Notes: generated by a model from the sequence alone, not told the origin. 64,000 nt of DNA from Terasakiella brassicae (GCF_014641495.1 NZ_BMHV01000005.1:794-64793), one strand, 5' to 3'. Shown: positions 1 to 8,880, counted from the first letter of the stretch. Made by a program: numbers and translations.

Positions 1-1
1 T

Positions 2-307
2 CCTCCTTTGTTAAATGATAAACACCGTAAAGCTTTAAAAGATATTGTGGATCAAGGGCCAATCCCCGCTATTCATAATGTGACACGCTGGCGGTTATGC
101 GATTTAACCCAATGGGTTTGGGAAGAGTTTCGTATTTCTATTTCGACAACAGTGTTGGGTCGAGAGTTGCGTAAAATGGGCTATCGTAAACTTTCGGCTC
201 GCCCGTGTCATCGGACACGCAATCTAGAAGCCATGGAGGGTTTCAAAAAAACTTCACAACCAGAATGGCAGAAATCAAAGAGCAAAAAGCTCAAGGGAAA
301 ACCATAG
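2..307 (+). CDS. IS630 transposase, first frame (partial)
   Basis: This is the N-terminal half of an IS630-family transposase: a helix-turn-helix/winged-helix region that binds the element ends. The frame is open at the window's first codons (Pro-Pro-Leu before the TTG at position 8), so the protein starts upstream and about 60-70 residues are missing. The sequence follows the family through ARPCHRTRN and MEGFKK, then leaves family similarity after the A7 run at 245-251. A -1 slip on that run joins it to the second frame and restores the typical FKKNF junction. The slip may be programmed or a decay mutation; the exact restoration of family sequence favours programmed frameshifting or a very recent mutation. 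Confidence 0.75.
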   Translation, partial: PPLLNDKHRKALKDIVDQGPIPAIHNVTRWRLCDLTQWVWEEFRISISTTVLGRELRKMGYRKLSARPCHRTRNLEAMEGFKKTSQPEWQKSKSKKLKGKP

Positions 308-819
308 AAGTCTGGTTTCAGGACGAGGCCCGTATCGGTCAAAAAAACAAGATTACACGGCGTTGGGCCAAACGAGGGACACGGCCCGAAGCCTTACAGG
401 ATTTGCGAACCCGTTCGGCCTATATTTTTGGGGCGATTTGCCCCGAACACGGTAAAGCCGCCGGGATCATTATGCCCAAGTGTAATACGTTTGCCATGGA
501 AGTTCATCTTGAAGAAATCTCTTTGGCAGTGGATGAGAATGCCCATGCCATAATCATTATGGATCAAGCGGCATGGCACACTTCAAGTAAATTGAAAGTG
601 CCTGATAACATTACGATCGTGCCTTTGCCACCCAAGTCACCAGAGCTTAACCCTGTGGAAAATATTTGGCAATTCATGCGACAAAATTGGCTTTCAAATA
701 GGATCTTCAAATCCTATGACGACATTGTCAATATTTGCTGTGATGCATGGAACCGCTTGAGTGATCAACCGTGGAGAATTATGTCCATTGGGAACAGGGA
801 ATGGCTCTATCGGTCATAG
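205..819 (+). CDS. IS630 transposase, catalytic frame (DDE)
   Basis: Catalytic part of the IS630 transposase, which cuts and joins the element ends. The acidic triad is visible: the first Asp in QDEARIG, the second in MDQAAWH, and the Glu in the ELNPVENIW block, all in family order. Real family similarity starts at about position 250, just after the A7 slippery run, so the upstream ATG at 205 is probably not the natural entry. Translation most likely enters by -1 frameshift from the overlapping first frame. The stop is at 817-819. The catalytic part looks intact. Activity of the whole element cannot be judged because its other end is outside the window. Confidence 0.8.
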   Translation: MSSDTQSRSHGGFQKNFTTRMAEIKEQKAQGKTIEVWFQDEARIGQKNKITRRWAKRGTRPEALQDLRTRSAYIFGAICPEHGKAAGIIMPKCNTFAMEVHLEEISLAVDENAHAIIIMDQAAWHTSSKLKVPDNITIVPLPPKSPELNPVENIWQFMRQNWLSNRIFKSYDDIVNICCDAWNRLSDQPWRIMSIGNREWLYRS

Positions 820-836
820 CAGGTGCATTTTGGTAT

Positions 837-857
837 TAACGCGGATTCGGGATAAGG
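837..857 (+). repeat. Left inverted repeat of the IS982-like element
   Basis: Reads taacgcggattcgggataag and one more g. Its inner 13 bases (845-857) are the exact reverse complement of 1591-1603, and the outer taacg also pairs with 1607-1611. Confidence 0.75.
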
Positions 858-943
858 GATTTATTAAGTTATTGACTCACAAGTATAAGGTGATGAGAGT
901 AGGCTATTTATAGCTACAAAAACGGCCTACAATGGAGGTATCC

Positions 944-1606
944 ATGGTTCCCATCGAAGAGATTTTCTGTGAGATCGACGATTTCTGCAAGCGTGTATTT
1001 CCTGCTTTTTGTGCGTTTCTCAAATCGAAAACAGCCTTACCAACAGGACTGTATTTTGTTGATAGCACGACTTTGAGCGTGTGCCGCACTCAACGCATCA
1101 ACAGTCACAAAACATTTGTCGATCTGGCCCAACGGGGAAAGTCTTCCATGGGCTGGTTTTACGGCTTCAAACTTCATCTGGTTATCAACAATCGCGGTGA
1201 GTTGATGTCATTTCACCTGACACCGGGCAATGTCGATGATCGCAAGCCTGTTCCCGGATTATTCAAGAGCCTGAAAGGCTTAGCCGCAGGTGACAAAGGC
1301 TACATCTCCAAAAAGTTGACGCAAGATTTGTCAGAACAAGGGGTTGAGTTCATTACAAAACACCGAAAGAAAATGAAACCAGCCAATCATACTTCTTTCC
1401 AGAAATAATTCCTGTCCAAGCGGGCAATTGTCGAAGCTGTTATCGGACAACTGAAAGAAATTTGCCAGATTGAACATTCAAGACACAGGAAAACAGATCA
1501 TTTCTTCATCAATCTGCTTGCAGGATTGGCTGCATATGTTTTGAAACCGAGGAAACCTGCATGTTCACTGAAAGGCTTGCCGACAACATTCCTTATCCCG
1601 AATTGA
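944..1606 (+). pseudogene. IS982 transposase, internally deleted and interrupted by a stop
   Basis: Family blocks are clear: FVDSTTLSVC, GKSSMGWFYGFKLHL, GDKGYISK, then in the same frame KRAIVEAV and QIEHSRHR. Two lesions are visible. First, the N-terminal block FCEIDDFCKRVF runs directly into KTALPTGLYFVDS, whereas family members have roughly 85-90 further residues between these, so an in-frame internal deletion is likely. Second, a TAA at 1406-1408 interrupts the frame between SFQK and FLSKRAIVEA; reading continues without shift to TGA at 1604-1606. The ATG at 944 has a GGAGG six bases upstream and is preferred over the ATG at 932. The gene is not expected to make active transposase. Confidence 0.8.
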
Positions 1607-3076
1607 CGTTATTTTAGTACGGTGAAGGCACTCTATCATTTCATGTCTCGGGGCGGTTAAGCATTGAAAGTTTTTAGGCCTTCGTTTGACGCATCTGGGT
1701 TCACGCCTGCCCAGTCGTTCTGGCACGATTAGAGATGCAATCGCGTCATGGAGCAAGGCCATTAAACGGTGGCGTTCCAACACTTTCAGCCCTTGCCGGT
1801 TTAAGACAGGCTCCCATTGCCTCAGAGCTTGAATGGTGGCTTTAAAGCTCAATCGCCGAGGGTGTTGTTTTGCCATTTGTGCCGCCTCAAACATAAGTAA
1901 CCCAATGGCATTATAAGCGATAAAATGCATCAGGATTTCCTTGCGAACCATGGATGGCGTTTTACAGCGCAGCACATCCATGCCCATGGTGGTTTTGATA
2001 TCGCGAAAGAACAATTCCACATCCCAGCGTTGATAATAAAGTTCTGCCAGTTCAGATGCCGGATAAGCCTCAGGGTCAGTCATGGTGGTGACCAGATAAA
2101 AGGATTTCGTCCTGTAGCCCGGTGCGTTCACATCGACCTTGATTTGGCGCAACGTCAAAACATCGGGCAAGGCCTCCCATTCGGCTCGCCCATAACTATG
2201 TTGCTTGCTCCACAAGGGTTTGGGCCATTGGATGAGCAGATCATTTTCGCCTAGAATCTTAACGGCAGAAGCTGCTTCTACAGGAGTGCGGCGGGCCAAG
2301 GTAAGAATGGAATCCACCCCGAATTGCTGCAGCTTCCAGACATCGTAATAGCTGCAAAACCCTTTGTCTCCAAGGAATATGTCGCCTTTGTTAAACGTTC
2401 CCCATTGTTGACGGAGCATGGGAAGTTCAGACTTTTTTCTATCTCCGAGGCGATAGCTTAACAAGGCACCTGTATGAAGGCAAAAGCAGGCACAAATCCG
2501 TCCTTGGGGAAAACCGCAACCGGGCTGCTGACCTTTAGGTTGAGGCCAGGTTTGTTGGTTCTCAGGCGTGTCCACCATACTGATACCTGTGCCATCGACG
2601 ACAATGACCCGACGGCCTTTCCATCCCTGTTTCTGACTTCGCTCATGCAAGGTTTTTGATGTGTGATTCAGGATTTTTTCCATCATGCTTTCATCAAGCT
2701 TATGACGGGCCTGACAATAAGCCGATGTGGAGGCTGACGGGACTTTTAGAGACCGTTCACCTGCAAATGCCTGAATTTTTCGAACCACTTCCTGACAGCC
2801 GCCATCCGCATCCAGAATTTGGGAAAAGAACGCCCAGAACGTATTGGCCTTGCTATATAATCGTCGCCGGGAGAAGGGGCCGTTTACATCATGATCCAAT
2901 TCCTTCATCGGAATAAACCGGGAAAAGCAATCACCGAGTTGAGACTGGGAATGCTTTCGAATGCGATCTGCTTCATCAGCCATTTTCTGAAGCGTTGAAC
3001 GGGGCTTACGGCGTAATGTCGACCAGTGCAATCCCGGAAGATATAAGCTGCTGTTTTTCATGGAAAAGTATCGCAT
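1565..3076 (-). CDS. IS4-family transposase
   Basis: DDE transposase of the IS4 family, catalysing cut-and-paste movement of its element. Seen directly: Asp161 in VVDGTGI, Asp237 in LGDKGF, and Glu354 within the family YREK signature (Tyr347-x2-Arg350-x3-Glu354-x6-Lys361). The length of 503 residues fits the family. Translation may start at the second Met (3061) rather than 3076. The last 13 or so residues are encoded by the end of the adjacent IS982 remnant, including its inverted repeat, so the natural C-terminus and stop were probably replaced when the elements became joined. The catalytic core is intact, so activity is possible if both element ends survive. A candidate outer end near 3120-3150 contains ggcactaagttaag in reverse; the other end is unclear. 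Confidence 0.85.
   Translation of the reverse strand: MRYFSMKNSSLYLPGLHWSTLRRKPRSTLQKMADEADRIRKHSQSQLGDCFSRFIPMKELDHDVNGPFSRRRLYSKANTFWAFFSQILDADGGCQEVVRKIQAFAGERSLKVPSASTSAYCQARHKLDESMMEKILNHTSKTLHERSQKQGWKGRRVIVVDGTGISMVDTPENQQTWPQPKGQQPGCGFPQGRICACFCLHTGALLSYRLGDRKKSELPMLRQQWGTFNKGDIFLGDKGFCSYYDVWKLQQFGVDSILTLARRTPVEAASAVKILGENDLLIQWPKPLWSKQHSYGRAEWEALPDVLTLRQIKVDVNAPGYRTKSFYLVTTMTDPEAYPASELAELYYQRWDVELFFRDIKTTMGMDVLRCKTPSMVRKEILMHFIAYNAIGLLMFEAAQMAKQHPRRLSFKATIQALRQWEPVLNRQGLKVLERHRLMALLHDAIASLIVPERLGRREPRCVKRRPKNFQCLTAPRHEMIECLHRTKITSIRDKECCRQAFQ
1591..1611 (-). repeat. Right inverted repeat of the IS982-like element
   Basis: Starts ccttatcccgaat and mirrors the left repeat at 837-857 with three mismatches in the outer part. 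It overlaps the 3' end of the IS4 transposase frame. Confidence 0.75.
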
Positions 3077-3287
3077 TTTCTAAAGAAAAATGCATCTTTA
3101 ATTCACTACGAAAAGGTCTTAACTTAGTGCCATTCGGGGCTGACCTCGGAATTCGTGCCCCCCCCCCCCTTTTCAAATTGCTATTTCCGCTGACAGTGAC
3201 GATAGTGCGGCTTCGAGCCTTGGCTATGTAAAAGATATCAAGTTTGCGAATTAACCTGAAATTTCAGAAATCGCAAAACCGTTTTTT
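3077..3287. other. Gap between IS4 transposase and M48 gene
   Basis: This stretch holds the probable outer end of the IS4 element (about 3115-3155), a run of 12 C (3158-3169) and, near the 3' end of the metalloprotease gene, a 12-base palindrome ctgaaatttcag at 3256-3267. No convincing gene is present. Confidence 0.5.
3158..3169 (+). repeat. Homopolymer run of 12 C
   Basis: Twelve consecutive C follow attcgtg at the junction between the IS4 end and chromosomal DNA. Such a tract is prone to slippage and to sequencing or assembly error. Confidence 0.8.
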
Positions 3288-4880
3288 TTAAGTCTCTGAA
3301 GCTGTCATGTTTTTACGACCTTCACGTTCTGCCATCGCATCGTTAAACGAGAACTGGCAAGTGTGAAACATTCTCTTATTTTCCTTCGTATTTTGACGAT
3401 TATTTTCACAGGCCTGCAACGTGTAAAGAGCATCCTTATCTTTGCGGGCCATAACTTGATATTTAATCAATGTAGCCATATAGCTTGTCTCTGAAATTGG
3501 AAATTTGCGTTTGGCAAGCTTATGCGCAACAATCGCTTTATCCCACATTTTTATATTTTCGTATTCCCGCAGCAAAATGTCAAAAACCTCGTAAGTGGGC
3601 TCTGGTCCATTTGCGGCAATTTCCAGATTTTTAATAGCTTTGTTATTTTTACCCTGCGCTTTCCTTATTTTATAAAACAGGAGACGAATTGTAGAGTCGG
3701 GATCGTTTACTTTCCCTCGTAAAGAAAGGCGGATTTTTTGTTCAGCTGTTTTCAGGTCTTTCTTTTCAAAGGCTAAGCGCGCTTGGTTAAAATAGAGGCG
3801 GCGTTCAATGGCTTTAAAACCGACACCTTGGAAGACATGTCTCTGATAGGCATCTATTTTGAGACGAGGGAGGTTGATCATTTCGCGACGGTATTCTTTT
3901 TGAATATAATATTTTGCATTCTGGTAGCGGACTTTCCCGCTCGGATGGCTAAAGGCATAGGAATGGAACCATCCTTTTGCTGTCTCTTCAGCTTCATTGT
4001 GTGGTGTCTGGGCAGAGACTTTTTTGATATAGGTTAAGACACTGTTCCAGTTGTAGCCTGCATTATAAAGCATATCAACTGCCAGAAGGTCCGCTTCAAG
4101 CTCATCTTCACGTTTGTGTTCATATGCCAGTACGTTCGTATAATAATCGCTGACCGGATCGTCAATTAAACTGGTGACGATTCCGGTGGCTGTGGCATCC
4201 ACACCTAGCTTATTCGAAATCAATGCACCTAGTGTGTAAAGACCAGAGCGCACACCTTTAGCCGCTAATTTTTCCCAAACCTCGGAATTCATGTGGCGGA
4301 AAATTGAATGAGACATTTCATGCGCCAAGATCGCAGCGAGTTCATCCTCACTCGCAATGTTTAAAAGCGTGCCGGTTGGAAGGGTCAGCAAGTTAAACGT
4401 TGACATCCTCGCCGTATAATAATTTTTATCCGTAATCAAAAAAGTTACAGGCGGATCAATATGTGCTTCGGAATAATGTTGCAGCAACTTGTTGGCGACT
4501 CTATTGATATATTTTTTTAAATAGTCATAACCTGGACCGACAAGAGAGCTTTCATCATGAAGTCTTAAAACAGCTTTTTCAAAATCTTGCCTATTACCTG
4601 TAAGCCCTAAGCTTTTCTCTTTTTGTTTAAGAGCCTTCACATCCTTTGAGAACTTGTAATCTTTTTTAGCCAGATCCCCTTTAAAATCAATCCCATCTAG
4701 AAATTTTGTTAAAAAATTTTCTTCTAATTCAGGGTTTTGCCTTTCCTTAACCGAGGCTTGCATCTTACCGGGAATTTTGTCGTAAATTGGATTTGTCTGG
4801 CCCGTTGTTTGACATGCGGACAAGGATACCAGACAGAGACCGGCACCTAACAAGGGTTTAAACTGCTTTATCTTTTCCAT
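3288..4880 (-). CDS. M48-family metalloprotease lipoprotein with C-terminal TPR region
   Basis: A BepA/YfgC-like periplasmic zinc protease, probably involved in outer-membrane protein quality control. The N-terminus is a lipoprotein signal with lipobox L20-S-A-C23. The zinc site HEMSH is at 187-191, and the third ligand lies in the ELEAD block near Glu262. The C-terminal third (about 350-510) has the helical spacing of TPR repeats, as in BepA. At 530 residues it is near the family length (about 480-500). It is the last gene of a three-gene operon, five bases behind the small exported protein. The aspartate that follows +1 positions cannot be judged by eye, so the final membrane is not assigned. 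The family assignment is firm; the substrate is unknown. Confidence 0.88.
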   Translation of the reverse strand: MEKIKQFKPLLGAGLCLVSLSACQTTGQTNPIYDKIPGKMQASVKERQNPELEENFLTKFLDGIDFKGDLAKKDYKFSKDVKALKQKEKSLGLTGNRQDFEKAVLRLHDESSLVGPGYDYLKKYINRVANKLLQHYSEAHIDPPVTFLITDKNYYTARMSTFNLLTLPTGTLLNIASEDELAAILAHEMSHSIFRHMNSEVWEKLAAKGVRSGLYTLGALISNKLGVDATATGIVTSLIDDPVSDYYTNVLAYEHKREDELEADLLAVDMLYNAGYNWNSVLTYIKKVSAQTPHNEAEETAKGWFHSYAFSHPSGKVRYQNAKYYIQKEYRREMINLPRLKIDAYQRHVFQGVGFKAIERRLYFNQARLAFEKKDLKTAEQKIRLSLRGKVNDPDSTIRLLFYKIRKAQGKNNKAIKNLEIAANGPEPTYEVFDILLREYENIKMWDKAIVAHKLAKRKFPISETSYMATLIKYQVMARKDKDALYTLQACENNRQNTKENKRMFHTCQFSFNDAMAEREGRKNMTASET

Positions 4881-4885
4881 TTTTC

Positions 4886-5299
4886 TTAATCCTTGCAGTT
4901 CCCTAGTCCGCGTGAGACAAGTTGCCCATAATCTGAGGAACGTGCGACCGCCAATTTAGGGCGTTCTTTCAGTTGTTTGATCAGGCAATTCATATCCGTT
5001 ACGACAATGGTTTTTTCATCGGTTTGGACGAATGATTCAGGCAACCAAAACTTGTCACTATACTGCAGCATATGAGGCTTCTGAGGGTGACGGACGACTT
5101 CAAAAGGAAGCGGTAAGAGCTCACTTGTTTTCACCGTAACAAATTCCCCGGACATCGGATCACTATATAGGTCAACAGTATTGTCTATAGAGTCATATGC
5201 AATAACATTCACGAGTTGAACATCTGCAGCAAAGCTTGAGTGTCCTCCTAAAAAGGACGCAGACAAGAGAAGCAGTCCGATCAAGAGTATTTTTTTCAT
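4886..5299 (-). CDS. Small exported protein of unknown function
   Basis: A 137-residue protein with a Sec signal peptide (MKKILLIG followed by a Leu-rich core, likely cleaved after SSFA before ADVQ). The mature part has a beta-rich look and two Cys late in the chain (MNCL and GNCKD), which could form a disulfide. I do not recognise a family. The start at 5299 is chosen because GAGG lies six bases upstream and it gives a normal signal peptide; an in-frame ATG at 5344 overlaps the stop of the upstream gene as ATGA and could also be used, adding 15 residues. It sits between the CHASE2 protein and the M48 lipoprotein in one operon, so an envelope role linked to both is inferred. Confidence 0.7.
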   Translation of the reverse strand: MKKILLIGLLLLSASFLGGHSSFAADVQLVNVIAYDSIDNTVDLYSDPMSGEFVTVKTSELLPLPFEVVRHPQKPHMLQYSDKFWLPESFVQTDEKTIVVTDMNCLIKQLKERPKLAVARSSDYGQLVSRGLGNCKD

Positions 5300-5340
5300 T
5301 TTTAACCTCATTTTATTCGGTAAAAGAGCATGCCGCTCTT

Positions 5341-6846
5341 TCATTTAGTTTGATTCGGTTCATTAAACCTAAGCGAGAATATGCTCTTAAGGGCATTAAC
5401 GGTCAAAACACCAATAAAGGTGAGCGCAAGCATGGAAACCCCCAGCCAGTTCACAGGTTCAAAATTCCAACAACTGACAAAAGCGATTTCTGCCGAAAAA
5501 ATAGTTAAGAAGACAAGCAGGCTTAAAAAAGCCATTTTAAGAAGCAGCTTATATGGGGATTGCTTGGTATTTGACACGATCGATTTAATAATCAATGCCT
5601 CAACAATAATAATAAAAATTGTTAAACAAAATTCAACCAGAGTGGTCGCATCTATATGCCAAAATAGCTTTTCAGCAGGGCGATAATATTCTGTTCCATA
5701 GGTACGCAAATTATCGTAGGCCATAGCGTGAGCGACGACACCGGGGACCTGTGCAATCGTTGGTGACTGCGTTAAATCTTCATTTCCAATGAGAGAAGCC
5801 CCGATCATGACGACCTTATTGGCGACAAACTCGCCAGCGATCTTTTTCTTAGTCAGGTCGGATGATTTTTGAAATTTCAGAAAATCCAACATTGGAATGA
5901 GGGAATGGAAAAAACAGCCTTTTTGAGAAGAAACCGACAGAAATTTATTTAGTATTGCTTCTGCCAAATAACGTATTGACCGGGCGAGCCTCCCTTTAAA
6001 GTCTGCCGGATGCTCCTGACAATCTTGGTTATAAAAAGGGTATTTTACATTTAACTGTGCTAATCCATTCCCCCATTGAATATCCATAGGGTCTGAAAAG
6101 ACCTGAGAGGCACTTTCCAAAATTGAGGACGTACAATTCCCTTCTTTCTGACATTGGTCATAATAGAGTCTAAGCGCCGGTGAATAACCAATTTCATTAT
6201 TGCATGCCTGATACCCAACAAGGGGATAATAACGATCATAACCTTCAAACCTGACAAAAGGTGAAGCTGTTGAGATTTGATCGATATTGCCGATATTCTT
6301 TAAGCTCTGTGACGTGCAATCCTGACCATTCCGTGTGCGGGTATGCAGGTTTGGATTGGGAAAATAAACGTCAACCCCAGCACGTTTTATTCTCTTCAAA
6401 GTGTTTTCAAGATGCACTTGTTCTTGGCTGTCCCCACGAGGATCCAAAAGCAACATATCTATAAAAATAGCTTTTGGGCGCAGTTTGGCGACATTGTACA
6501 AAATATCTGCATATTGGCGTAAAGTCGGCGGATAGTTGAGGTAACCAATCTCGTGATTATTCGCTTTCGCAGCGTTAATCGTACTTTCATCAATCAATAA
6601 GATAGATATTTCACCACTTTTCTCGTTATTATAGAATGGCGATGTAATCCGGTTATATGCAGAAATAGACTGTTGGTCTGTTGCACTGGTCAGCCCAACC
6701 GGATCAAGAATTGATATAAGAAATGCTCCAAGGGCAACAAGAAAACCTCTGATTATGGTCCAGCGCGTTGCTTCCTTTTGAATATATTTTTGACCGCTAT
6801 AAAACCATCTGACAAAAAAAATAGGATTAGATGCCACGCCCCACAT
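5341..6846 (-). CDS. Stand-alone CHASE2-domain membrane protein
   Basis: CHASE2 is an extracytoplasmic sensory domain normally fused to cyclases or kinases. Here there is one N-terminal membrane segment (about 32-50), a long periplasmic CHASE2 part (to about 400, with the typical ILLIDEST, KAIFIDMLL, KVVMIGAS and PGVVAHAMAYDN blocks), and three C-terminal membrane segments (about 405-430, 440-465, 470-490). Nothing catalytic follows; the cytoplasmic tail is only a few residues. Several Cys occur in the periplasmic part. It starts the operon that continues with the small exported protein (stop and next possible start overlap as ATGA) and the M48 protease. A GTG at 6837 is an alternative start. 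The ligand and any signalling partner are unknown; a partner protein or a structural role is inferred. Confidence 0.8.
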   Translation of the reverse strand: MWGVASNPIFFVRWFYSGQKYIQKEATRWTIIRGFLVALGAFLISILDPVGLTSATDQQSISAYNRITSPFYNNEKSGEISILLIDESTINAAKANNHEIGYLNYPPTLRQYADILYNVAKLRPKAIFIDMLLLDPRGDSQEQVHLENTLKRIKRAGVDVYFPNPNLHTRTRNGQDCTSQSLKNIGNIDQISTASPFVRFEGYDRYYPLVGYQACNNEIGYSPALRLYYDQCQKEGNCTSSILESASQVFSDPMDIQWGNGLAQLNVKYPFYNQDCQEHPADFKGRLARSIRYLAEAILNKFLSVSSQKGCFFHSLIPMLDFLKFQKSSDLTKKKIAGEFVANKVVMIGASLIGNEDLTQSPTIAQVPGVVAHAMAYDNLRTYGTEYYRPAEKLFWHIDATTLVEFCLTIFIIIVEALIIKSIVSNTKQSPYKLLLKMAFLSLLVFLTIFSAEIAFVSCWNFEPVNWLGVSMLALTFIGVLTVNALKSIFSLRFNEPNQTK

Positions 6847-6929
6847 GCCCCTTCGATTGTATTGCCCGATACAACGACCCGGATTGTAGAGGCGATGCCC
6901 CCTTAATGCAACGCGAAATTGTTAGAAAT

Positions 6930-8816
6930 TCAAGCGTTAGCCTCTTCCAACGCTTCCGCAGCTTCCAACCATTCCATTTCGGCTTCTTCCAGCTGATTGT
7001 TGATCTCGCCAAGCTTGATTTGCAAGGCTTGCAGCTTATCGCTCGGCCCTTCGTAAACCTTGGGCTCAGCGAGTTTGGCTTCCAGTTTTTCTTTTTCCTG
7101 CGTGTACTTTTCGACGCGTTTTTCCGCCTCTTTGGCTTTTTTGCGCAAAGGGGCCTGGGCGGCGCGTTGGGCGGCACGATCTTGGCGACTGGCCTTTTTT
7201 TGATTGGCCGCGCTGTTTTGATCAGTGTTCGCGTTGTTTTTCTTGTCGCCGCGACGCGCTTCGATCAATTGGCGTTTATATTCCGCCAAATCCCCATCAA
7301 AGTCTTTGCAATCGCCTTTTTCCACAATCCACAGACGATCACAGGTCAATTCCAGCAAGTGCGGATCATGCGAAACAATCACAACGGCCCCGTCATAGGT
7401 ATTGATGGCTTGCACAAGGGCCTCACGTGAATCCACATCCAAATGGTTGGTCGGTTCATCCAGAAACATAATGTGCGGGGCTTCAAAGCTCATCAGGGCA
7501 AACAGCAGGCGAGCTTTTTCACCACCGGACAGTTTTTCAATTTTACTATCGGCTTTATTGCCTTCAAACCCAAAACGCCCCAGTTGTGCACGCACTTTGG
7601 ACTCCACCGCATCCGGCATCAAGGCGGCCATATGGTCAAACGGTGTTTTTTGTACGTTCAGTTCATCGGTTTGATGTTGAGCGAAATAGCCAACTTTTAA
7701 CTTACTGGATTTGCGCAAGCTCCCTTCCATTGGTGCAAGGCGGTTGGCCAGCAGTTTAACCAATGTGGATTTACCATTGCCGTTGGCCCCTAAAAGGGCG
7801 ATACGGTCATCCATATCAATGCGTAAAGACAGTTTCTTCAGGATCGGTTTATTTTCTTCATACCCGACATCGACCTCTTCCATCGCGATTAAGGGCGAAG
7901 ACAGCGGTTCCGGGTCCGGGAAATCAAAGGTATAGGTCTTTTCTTCCAGTACCGATGCAATCGGTTCCATCTTTTCCAGCATTTTCACGCGGCTTTGCGC
8001 CTGCTTGGCCTTGCTGGCCTTGGCACGGAAACGATCAACGAAGCTTTGCAAGTGTTTGCGCTGGGCCAGTTGCTTGGACTGTGCCTTGGCTTGCAAGGCG
8101 AGTTTTTCCCGGCGTGTTTTTTCAAACGTATCATAATTGCCGCCATAGCGCGTGAGCTTGCAATGTTCCAGATGAATAATTTCGTCCACCACTGTATTTA
8201 ACAAAGCACGTTCGTGGCTGATCACTAAAATGGTGCCGGGATACCTTTTTAAATAATCTTCCAGCCACATGACGGCTTCAAGGTCCAGGTGGTTGGTCGG
8301 TTCATCCAGCAGTAACAAATCAGGTTGGGCAAACAGGGCGGCAGCCAATGCCACACGCATCTGCCAACCGCCGGAAAAATCACTGCAGGGGCGCAACTGC
8401 GCCTCGTGGTCAAAGCCCAGACCATTCAGGATCGTTGCCGCGCGTGCCGGGGCGCTATGGGCATCAATATCAGCAAGTCGGGCGTGGATTTCACCGATCC
8501 GGTGCGGGTCGGTGCAGGTGTCGGCCTCTGCCAACAGGCTTTCACGTTCCCCATCAGCCTTCAACACGGTATTGAGCAAAGAATCACTGCCCGTTGGGGC
8601 TTCCTGTGCGACTCGTCCCACGCGGGCGCGTTTTTGTACGCTCAGGCTTCCATCATCCGGTGCAAGCTCTTCTAGAATTAGTTTAAACAAAGTGGATTTG
8701 CCCGTGCCGTTTTTGCCGACAAGGCCTACCTTGTGACCTGCCGGAACGACAACAGTTGCCTGTTCAAACAGGATGCGCCCGCCAATGCGGTATGTCAGAT
8801 CATTTATATGTAACAT
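6930..8816 (-). CDS. ABC-F ATPase, YheS/Uup type
   Basis: A soluble ABC-F protein with two ATP-binding cassettes and no membrane domain; the family acts on ribosomes to relieve stalled or special translation states. Visible: first Walker A GKNGTGKS at 34-41, signature FSGGWQMR, Walker B LLLLDEPTNHLD; a linker rich in Lys and Gln; second Walker A GANGNGKS, signature LSGGEKAR, Walker B IMFLDEPTNHLD; and a charged coiled coil at the C-terminus. About 628 residues, close to E. coli YheS (637). The start at 8816 (MLHINDLTYR) is preferred because the family begins there; the frame extends upstream to 8870 without similarity. Downstream of it on the same strand, 83 bases away, is the CHASE2 operon. 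Exact subfamily is inferred. Confidence 0.92.
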   Translation of the reverse strand: MLHINDLTYRIGGRILFEQATVVVPAGHKVGLVGKNGTGKSTLFKLILEELAPDDGSLSVQKRARVGRVAQEAPTGSDSLLNTVLKADGERESLLAEADTCTDPHRIGEIHARLADIDAHSAPARAATILNGLGFDHEAQLRPCSDFSGGWQMRVALAAALFAQPDLLLLDEPTNHLDLEAVMWLEDYLKRYPGTILVISHERALLNTVVDEIIHLEHCKLTRYGGNYDTFEKTRREKLALQAKAQSKQLAQRKHLQSFVDRFRAKASKAKQAQSRVKMLEKMEPIASVLEEKTYTFDFPDPEPLSSPLIAMEEVDVGYEENKPILKKLSLRIDMDDRIALLGANGNGKSTLVKLLANRLAPMEGSLRKSSKLKVGYFAQHQTDELNVQKTPFDHMAALMPDAVESKVRAQLGRFGFEGNKADSKIEKLSGGEKARLLFALMSFEAPHIMFLDEPTNHLDVDSREALVQAINTYDGAVVIVSHDPHLLELTCDRLWIVEKGDCKDFDGDLAEYKRQLIEARRGDKKNNANTDQNSAANQKKASRQDRAAQRAAQAPLRKKAKEAEKRVEKYTQEKEKLEAKLAEPKVYEGPSDKLQALQIKLGEINNQLEEAEMEWLEAAEALEEANA

Positions 8817-8880
8817 AGTCGCGCTTTTAGCACATTTTTTGGGCATTTCACCATGAAAGATGAAAAACATAATTGTGCAG

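Larger units (their letters stand above)
1..836 (+). mobile_element. IS630-family insertion sequence, 5' part outside the window
   Basis: The transposase frames span 2-819 and remain open through the left edge, so the left end of the element lies outside the window. The right boundary is not proven: the next element's inverted repeat begins at about 837, only 17 bases after the transposase stop, so the IS630 end must be squeezed between, or have been cut by that neighbour. IS630 elements transpose by a DDE mechanism into TA dinucleotides; no target duplication can be checked here. Confidence 0.75.
837..1611 (+). mobile_element. IS982-family remnant bounded by inverted repeats
   Basis: A 21-base terminal inverted repeat lies at 837-857 and 1591-1611. 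The inner 13 bases match perfectly and the outer 8 differ at three positions. The 775-base unit is short for IS982, consistent with the internal deletion seen in its transposase. The right repeat lies inside the reading frame of the neighbouring IS4 transposase, showing that the two elements abut. A non-autonomous copy of this kind could still be mobilised by a full-length relative. Confidence 0.75.
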
